NCBI GenBank assembly: GCA_009809945.1
Contig: WTPW01001264.1
Location: forward strand, 50,096 to 114,095
Origin: Gigaspora margarita
Lineage: Eukaryota > Glomeromycota > Glomeromycetes > Diversisporales > Gigasporaceae
DNA length: 64,000 bases
Direction of reading: 5' to 3'
Under the pieces are notes generated by a model, which worked only from the letters and a program-made list of their open reading frames with translations, searched no databases and had not been told where the DNA came from. The translations under genes and the position numbers were made by a program. This document shows, piece by piece, positions 56,881 to 64,000 of this stretch (position 1 is its first letter; the number at the start of each line of letters is the position of its first letter).

Positions 56881-58500
56881 AGTTTTTCTTTTAAAATCTA
56901 CACTGGAATTTTATTCCTAAATTCATCTTCCTCTTGACATGCCTTAAGGAGTTTAGGATTTGTGAGGTTATGGCGAATATCTAGTAATTATTTAGCACTT
57001 GGACGCAATATAGTTGTCCAAACTCCCGGTGTTCCTTTAGGTATTAATGGGCGTACCCCCATTACATATATTTAGCATCCATTCTGAATCTTCACAAGCA
57101 TAATCACTGAATGTTGAAAATCTCCCACATGATCATACCAATCCATATATATCAATTGCTTTGAATGGCTGCTTGGGGTGCGCGGTATATATCAAAACTA
57201 TTCGTGATATCATATAAAAATTTATTATTGAAGATTTTTTTAAATGTTGTGTAACAATATCGAATATGTATTTTACAAGGTATTTGTATTCTTTAATTGG
57301 AATCGGCGTTTATTCTTTAACATGTAAGCTCAAACCTTAATTTAGATGCTCAGCCTTTAAAATTGATTGCTTCGAGTCCAAATTTTGTACAGGTAAGTAT
57401 TAAGTTCCAGAGAATATAGTTACGAAGCAAACTTTATATTTTAGTTGAAAGAATTAGTTTATTTAATTTTGTTCGATTAATTTAAATAAAAATTGCTTGA
57501 TTAAAAAGAGACAGAAAAAAAAGTTGGTTTCCAATAAATGGCAAAAAAAAAAAAAAATCTCGTAACTTTGCAAAAACTATGTGTAAGAATCGCTTAGTTG
57601 TAAAATTTTCCAGCTAAGAAAAGATAAACAATCTATGCATCTAAAGAAGTGAAGCGCGATTTTATATATAAAAAATATATTACGTAGTTCATCTATTAAT
57701 AATCACTTAAAATCATCGATTATTTAAAAAATAAGGAATCCACATATAATTTTGATTTACATAGTATACCGCGCACCCCAATGACTGCTGGCCTTTAAAG
57801 ACATATATTCCTTTTTCATTGTCTCCATATGTTTTGAATTTGCTCAAGCTGTCAAAAAGTTTCAAAATCCATGCATATCCCATCCTTTTAACCAAAATAT
57901 TACCACTATGTATAGCACCATGAATAATATCAGAAAATGTGTACTTTATAAATTGAATTACTCAGCCATGATAACATTTGAAAACGTTCAATCCAAGTTA
58001 AATCATACTGCTTAAGAAAGTTTCTCAAATTTCTATTTTCGAAAAATTCAATATATAGCAAATTGGTACGATTGAAATTTATCCACTTCTTGTATGAATT
58101 TAGGTTCAGTTTGGATTACCGTAAACCCAAATACCTCGCTTACAAATAAGTTGATGCTAGAATAAGAAAACAAAAAAATCTTTCAAGCCGAAAGTTTAAG
58201 GTCAAAATATAAATAAAATTATAATAATATGATAATAAGTTGATAATAAGTTGAATATTACAAATTATTCCTCATTTAATGTTTTAATGGGCTTGATCAC
58301 TACTTTAACTGGTCCTCTTCGTAGTCTTAGTCCTTTAAATGTACGCGGATAACCATCAACCCACATGGCAGTTTTACATTCATAAACTGCGTAGACTCTA
58401 TCCATTCTATAAAGACAGATGATTCCCATGACATTTTAAGCACATCATCAATAAATTTAATCCGGTAAATCGCATTTCGTGTTCTGTTGTTGGTTTTCTA
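56880..58500 (-). pseudogene. Decayed TKL-like kinase gene
   Basis: Pieces of a kinase domain appear in the right order on the minus strand. N-lobe: MDRVYAVYECKTAMWVDGYP and VKVVIKPIKTLNEE (58400-58263). Hinge and C-lobe start: LYIEFFENRNLRNFLKQYDL and TWIERF (58060-57970). Damaged catalytic loop: FSDIIHGAIHSGNILVK (57940-57890; HRD missing). Activation segment: ILKLFDSLSKF (DFG lost) and DNEKGIYVF (57860-57800). After an inserted element (57174-57780) come FKAIDIYGL, FSDYACEDSEWMLNICNGG and a scrambled tail (57165-56900). Many frame changes and stops. Its sequence is unlike copies A-C, so it belongs to another kinase subfamily. Not functional. Confidence 0.75.
57174..57780. mobile_element. 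607-bp element splitting the kinase pseudogene
   Basis: The ends TGGGGTGCGCGGTATA are inverted repeats. The flanks ATGGCTGCT (57165-57173) and ATGACTGCT (57781-57789) are a 9-bp near-duplication, the length used by Mutator-like elements. No transposase is seen inside. Confidence 0.75.
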
Positions 58501-58845
58501 ATCATGCAAGTCGGTCAAGGCAATCCATCCAGGACAGCACAGGGTTTATTGATTTAGAGCAATCGGAGAAACATGATTCACAGATTGAATTTAATCCAAT
58601 ATTTTGTATTTTTTTATTAAATTCTGGAATAATTTATAAACCATCAGAAAACTACTAAAGATATTTCAATCATAAGCTAATTTACACTTACTTTGAATTA
58701 ACAGGTCATCTTGCTCAAAATCAAAATTTGGTTTGTACTTTGATAAAAGAGCATCTGTAATTATAGGTATAAAACGGCTATTGTGAAATGCAAGCGTATG
58801 TACACATTTATTTTTAGAAATTTATCAAAATCTGCGTTATTATTA
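58501..58845. other. AT-rich stretch upstream of the kinase pseudogene
   Basis: May contain further decayed 5' exon sequence, but nothing is readable with confidence. Confidence 0.35.
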
Positions 58846-58847
58846 AG

Positions 58848-58893
58848 TTGATTTTTCGTTTTGCATTACATGGATTCTGAAAACTTGGGTCGG

Positions 58894-58943
<50 letters not shown>

Positions 58944-59095
58944 TGTAAATTAATAGAATAATGCTCTCATATAAGGCTATGTAAAATTATTCTTCATTTG
59001 GCACAACAAGGAGCAAAAATTGGGTTGGCAGTCATATTTTTTTCCGTCAGTCCTACCGGACAATTACTGGTCTCCATCGAATGACACCGGATGAG
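58848..59095. repeat. Dispersed composite repeat copy with poly-T
   Basis: AAGTTGATTTTTCGTTTTGC, TTACATGGATTCTGAAAACT, a 41-base T run (58896-58936), AATTTACTGTAAATTAATAG, then CACAACAAGGAGCAAAAATT, and TCCATCGAATGACACCGG. Same order as 48470-48690. Confidence 0.7.
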
Positions 59096-59113
59096 AATAG
59101 CGAAATAAATAAA

Positions 59114-59645
59114 GGGAATTTAAAGATAAGGGCCCAAAAATGAAAATTATTACAAATAACGACCCCAAATAGTTATACGCTTAAAAACCTTGATTCAAAC
59201 CACGTTTCAATGACTTGAATATGACTCGTAATGTTGTTATTAATTGTCAGTGAATAAGAAATATAATATGTAATCAATTAGTAATTCGAATACAAATTTA
59301 AGTGCGATAAAAAATGTACATTCGATATCAACTTATTATTTGCACTGTAAATTTATTCCATTAAAATTTTTGGTATTTTTCTTAAAAGCCTGATTATAAC
59401 AAACACCATTTCAGTACAATATTAAGATCGGTATAACTTTTGCTCATATGAAAAATGCTCACTCAACCTTGAACAGCGATTATTCGAATCCTCTTCTCTT
59501 ATAAGTCAGAAAGAATAAGCTGCTTGTTATTCGTCTTATTTGTAATAATTTTCAAACATCAGATCTCTATCTGCAATTATTTTCATTATGGGCCCCAATT
59601 TGTAATTCTTTTCATTTCTGGGCTCTTATCTGTAAATTCCCCAAA
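59114..59645. mobile_element. MITE with AAGGGCCCAAAAATGAAAAT ends
   Basis: The left end GGGAATTTAAAGATAAGGGC and the right end, inverted, GGGGAATTTACAGATAAGAG continue as CCCAAAAATGAAAAT. The same end design as 1771-4859. A/T-rich flanks hide any target duplication. Confidence 0.6.
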
Positions 59646-59699
59646 AATAAATGGCAAAAATCGAATAATTGACACAATTGAGATCTAAAAAAAAATTTT

Positions 59700-59760
59700 T
59701 TTTTTGAAAATTGATCGGCGGGTAATGCAAAACTAAAAATCAATTTTGCGTGGCCTAATG
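59700..59760. repeat. Fragment of the dispersed composite repeat
   Basis: GGGTAATGCAAAACTAAAAA and TCAATTTTGCGTGGCCTAA match the ~120-bp family. Confidence 0.55.
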
Positions 59761-60035
59761 TGTCTAAATAAATTGCGCAATTTGAATTTTAAGGCGGTCT
59801 GTTGATAACGATAGAAAGTAATAGTTTATGTTCCATCATATGATATTACGTACTGTACATATGTTGTGACGGGCAAAATCGACATAGCACAATCCGGAAG
59901 AGGGCTGTGCTCAAATCTATTTTTATTTTTTATACCAGGAACGTAGTACGAAGTACGAAGTGTATGGTTTATAGACAAGTTAATTGACTTCCGCAAACTT
60001 TGGCATCTGATTGGATGGTCGTTCCTTGTGATTTG

Positions 60036-60500
60036 CATGCCATGCGCGCTGACGTTTCGTACTTTTAAATTAATGTTTATTGCGGTAGGGGTTGATGTTT
60101 GAGGGATTCTATAATATTACGGTATGTGTTCACAGTGTTTCTTTTTTTTTATGTGTACATTGAATTGATTGTTTATCATCGTACTTTCTTGATTTAGTGT
60201 ATTTGTTTAATATTGTGGTTTGTTTTTTCTTGTTCTACTCGGAATTCGGTTTGGATTATCGACGATGTATCGGGTCATTTAAGATTTTTTATTTTATGAG
60301 TACTTGATTCGTAATTGTATTAATATGAGGGCTTGTTTTTGTAGTGTTTTACTATTAGTACTTGTTTCTTATTATTTTGTATGCAATGCGTACTGACGTC
60401 TCGTGCTTTTAAGTTATTGTTTATCGCGATGGTGATTGATGTTTAAGGGATTCTATAATATTACGGTATGTGTTCACAGTGTTACATTTTTTTTATTGTT
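60036..60500. repeat. Pair of ~115-bp direct repeats
   Basis: ATGCCATGCGCGCTGACGTT (60037) through ATATTACGGTATGTGTTCAC and AGTGTT (about 60144) recurs at 60382-60485 as ATGCAATGCGTACTGACGTC and onward. The intervening DNA is T-rich. No gene is assigned. Confidence 0.7.
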
Positions 60501-60529
60501 ACCCTTTGACGTTGTCATTGTCAACTTAT

Positions 60530-60770
60530 ACAGGGGAGTCCCAAAAAATCTGGGTCGGATACGTCGGAGCGCATCGGAATCATGGTCGGCTGAATCGGAA
60601 TTGATCAATTTTGCCGCAAGATCATAAAAAATTTTACTAATAAATCATATCCATTCATTAAGTAAAAAATGCCCAGCTGATAAATTTGCTATAGAACCTG
60701 CTAACAAGTAGGACTAAACGCCGACCTATATCCGACGCATCAGACCTGGACAGCCTTGTAAAAATAAAAG
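60530..60770. mobile_element. Possible MITE with CAGGGG / CAAGG ends
   Basis: CAGGGGAGTCCC at the left and CAAGGCTGTCC inverted at the right, both followed by GTCGGAT-rich segments (GGGTCGGATACGTCGG and, inverted, GATGCGTCGGATATAGGTCG). No exact target duplication. Confidence 0.45.
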
Positions 60771-60779
60771 CCCCTTGAT

Positions 60780-62115
60780 TACTATTGTTGTAGATTGTGT
60801 ATTGCATAACCTTAAAATTGATACCTTGTTAACGCCCTCTCTATATTGTTGAGTAAAATGACTCTTAAATTGATCGCATGAATAATTAAATAAATTAGGT
60901 AATATCCCGATTCAGATCCGGGTAATTTATGAACTCATATTACTATCTTAATCCTACGATTAACGATATTTATAGAACTCGGGTTTACTATCGGAGCTAA
61001 ATTCGATATTGAATTATTATTGCTTTCTCAGAACAATAGTAACACTACCGCGACAAAAATACAAAAATGTAAAGGGAACGCGAGTTCGAAATATCGAACA
61101 CTTTTATGACCGAATTGGAAATAAACTTATAAGGGAACTGTTCCTAGGTATAAGTATACTATATCGAATTTCGTTCATATATTACGATTACTTACATATT
61201 TACTGGGTGCGAAAGCTTACCTTAGTTATTTTCAACTCGAGCATATGACGTGAGAAACATATGTGTGTTAATGATTACTCGTGCTTAATAAAAAGCTTAG
61301 TATAAAGTGCGTTGTAATTACAGATTGAATATAGGTAAGTAATCTATACCTTTAAATGTTAACGCTAATACTAATTTGCCTTTTATTTCAAAAAATATTT
61401 AAAGTTGTGCATCGAATCGAAATTATGACCAGATAAATAAAGTATTCATATAAATATTTAAAATATAAACACTGAAATAATGCACCTAATCTTTAAAAAA
61501 ACGGTTTATTAAAATATAAACTTTATTTTAAAAAAATGCTTCGCAGGAATGTAAACTAAAAATTAAATAATAAAAAACCCAATTTCATATATCACGAAAA
61601 AATAGGCTGTATATGTTTAATGCTATTTATATTAAGACCGATGGTCTTTTGATAAGTCCTAAAAAAGACCAGACTGACCTGGTCTTTAAGTGGACCGCAG
61701 GACTAGTTTTAGTCGGAGGAATTAGCAACCTCAATTCATATATACTTGAACTTGTCCTTTAAATGTGTTAAAGCGACACTGATTATATACTTTTACTGTT
61801 GGTTAGTGGAAGTTTCATCGATTTATAACCAACTACTGATCCGAATCCAAATTTCATGGCCCGGGTACTGCAATGTGATGAAATAAAATAAAAAATATTT
61901 GATTAATGTTCCGTATTAAGCATAATAATGTACTGTTTCAATCTGTTAATTTCATGCAAGCATATTAATAATAAATCTAAAAATAAATAAGATGGATTGT
62001 TATATGCATATGTGTAAAAGTATAATGTCATATCACATAATTTACTAAAGTACGAACAAAAAAAATTAGTGTTAATACAAATATTAAAAAATTATTCTTA
62101 CTAATATTTTTATTA
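60780..62115. other. AT-rich stretch, little recognised
   Basis: A 79-codon plus-strand frame at 61009-61248 has no recognisable domain. A short inverted motif (AAGACCGATGGTCTT, AAAGACCAGACTGACCTGG) lies at 61646-61690 and may be a decayed element. Confidence 0.4.
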
Positions 62116-62120
62116 TTAAT

Positions 62121-62940
62121 GGGTATCCGTTTGGCTTTTGTACTAAATTTAGTACATACAAAAAAATTAATTTTGAATTAATTATTTGACCAACTATAAT
62201 CAAATTTTGCCAAAATATATTTGAATATTAGAACTGTCTTTTTGTACAATTTCAGTAATATTTATTAATAAAAATATTGTATAGCTTACTTCTAAACTTG
62301 TTGTATTGTACTAAAATTTTGCTGTACTAAATATAGTACAGTATTAAAAAAATTATAGTATACAAAAACTTATAATAAAATTAAAAAAAAAACCAATTTT
62401 TTAGATTGTTTTGGACCCATTCTTGATTTTGGCTTGATTAAAAAAAATAAATAATAATTTTTTTAAATAGCTTAAATAAACCTGTTTTATAGTGACACAC
62501 GTCTAAAAATGGTTAGTCTTTTTATATATTTTTATAGTAAAACATAGTAAAAACATAGTAAAAAATTAGCAAAATTCAATTACTTATAACTTTTTATATA
62601 CTAAACCAATTTTAATGATTTTACTACCATTAGAATCAGAAAAATTAGCTCTACAACTCTATTGAAAAATTAACAAAATTTTATTAAATAAATTTTTTGT
62701 TATTTATAATTTAGTGTTTTTTGGTGGCACTTTTAGAAGCAACTTTTCATTTAAATATATTAATATAACTTTTGATAAGAAAGTTGATTTTTAAATATTC
62801 CAAAATAAAACATAAATATAGAATTATATATTGGATAAATTTAATTTAAAGTTATTAATACCAATTTTTCAAAATTTAACTTTTATTACTGTACTAAATT
62901 TAGTACAACATACTAAATTTAGTACAGCAAATGGATACCC
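62121..62940. mobile_element. 820-bp MITE with GGGTATCC ends
   Basis: The ends GGGTATCCGTTTG and, inverted, GGGTATCCATTTG are followed by palindromic GTACTAAATTTAGTAC motifs, one near the left end and two near the right. The interior near 62620-62660 has ACTACCATTAGAATCAGAAA and AATTAGCTCTACAAC, shared with the element at 24077-25061. A solo end lies at 34510. Confidence 0.75.
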
Positions 62941-62949
62941 ATTAAACAA

Positions 62950-64000
62950 TGTTATTAATATAAACTGATTAATAACAATATAAACTTATTACAAAAACTA
63001 ATATTAAACCTTATTATTTATATTTAATCAAATTATATAAATTCTATAATATTTATAACAAATATAAATATTCTAATTTAATTACAAAAAAAAATAAAAT
63101 AACATTACCAAATTGTACTACAATCATTAACACTTTATTACTGTAATACAAAAATTGTATAAAAAATCAACTTCAATTAAAATAAAAATATATATATTTA
63201 AACTTCAAATAAACCCATACAAACTAAAAATTTAAATTACAATAATACTTTATATAGAGATCCATAAACTATATTATTTAAAAAAATTGTTAAACAGCAT
63301 ACATAATTTTATATTAATAATATATAATTCCATTAAACAAAACCAAAACAAGGCCTTCTTTTTAGCTCTAATTTCTTATACAACTTACCAACCTCAAAAA
63401 TTATTTTAAATAATTTTATTACATAAATACACAAAAATAATTAGTTCAATATACAATTAACTATCTAATTCAATATAATATTAATTATTGTAATTTTTTA
63501 TACCTAAAATAAAACCATGCAAGGATTTGTATTAACAAACATTCTAAAAAAATTATCTCTAAGACAATAATAAAGAATCATATAAATAATGCACAACAAA
63601 CTGGTAGCTTATTAATATAGCAAAACTAATATTATATCCTAATAACATAAATCACATAAATATTTACATATAATATTCATTCTAAATAAAAATTAAAACC
63701 AATGTAAATTCTACTATGAAAGTCAACAATATTAAATTTTTAAAATCAATAAAAAAAATCAATACCATATTATCCATATAAACTATTGTATATTAAAAAT
63801 TAGAAAAATTTTTACTACTTAAAATATTACCTCATTTTAATAAAATTATTATTAGACTAATTATAAAATTCAACTCTGTTAATTTAACATTTTATTTAAA
63901 AAACCCTTTATATAACACTAAATACATACCAATTCTTACCTTAAATCTATTTCTATATTATACATCACTCAAAAATATCAACATATCAGTTTAAATCCCT
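62950..64000. other. Extremely AT-rich stretch
   Basis: No open frame, RNA or end-structured repeat was recognised to the end of the window. Confidence 0.5.

Noticed and set aside
61009-61248. 79-codon plus-strand frame
   Set aside because: No recognisable domain and no supporting neighbour; left as unassigned.

Overview
This is a strongly AT-rich eukaryotic window with few genes and many nested repeats. The organism is most likely an arbuscular mycorrhizal fungus of the Rhizophagus type. That is an inference from three things seen here: repeated Sel1-repeat plus TKL-like kinase genes, a PHO84-type phosphate transporter with short GT-AG introns, and a dense litter of small inverted-repeat transposons and broken LINEs. 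No rRNA, tRNA, CRISPR array, LTR element or other virus-like element was recognised.

Layout. 1-8.6 kb: repeats only, including palindromes, a ~120-bp tandem family, and a hAT-like element (5969-8484) that contains a Helitron-like insertion ending at 8210. 8.6-10.8 kb: Sel1-kinase copy A, a pseudogene. 10.8-22 kb: repeats, a dead Tc1/mariner element (14.2-15.4 kb), a second copy of the minisatellite-bearing element (16.07-16.92 kb), a large fold-back element (18.5-19.4 kb) and a TTAA-flanked small element (19.6 kb). 22.3-31.9 kb: Sel1-kinase copy B, split by three insertions. The largest, 6.8 kb, holds a 985-bp fold-back element, Sel1 fragments on the other strand, a ~131-bp tandem array and a Helitron-like 3' end. 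32.3-34.3 kb: Sel1-kinase copy C, nearly intact with one nonsense codon. 36.7-39.8 kb: a 5'-truncated LINE with RNase H, itself carrying a 229-bp hAT-type element. 40-49 kb: repeats, with a palindrome centred on an assembly gap (46.2-47.3 kb). 49.4-51.4 kb: an intact four-exon phosphate transporter, the one clearly functional gene. 51.4-64 kb: AT-rich DNA, a decayed kinase pseudogene (56.9-58.5 kb) split by another element, and further repeats.

How it fits together. Copies A, B and C are paralogues on the minus strand; B and C lie head to tail 400 bp apart, so local tandem duplication followed by transposon decay explains the left half. The phosphate transporter would act at the plasma membrane in proton-coupled phosphate uptake and has no visible functional link to its neighbours. 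The main interest is the repeat architecture: several insertions can be placed to the base by target-site duplications, and unrelated-looking elements share palindromic cores, a common internal module and telomere-like CCCTAA runs.
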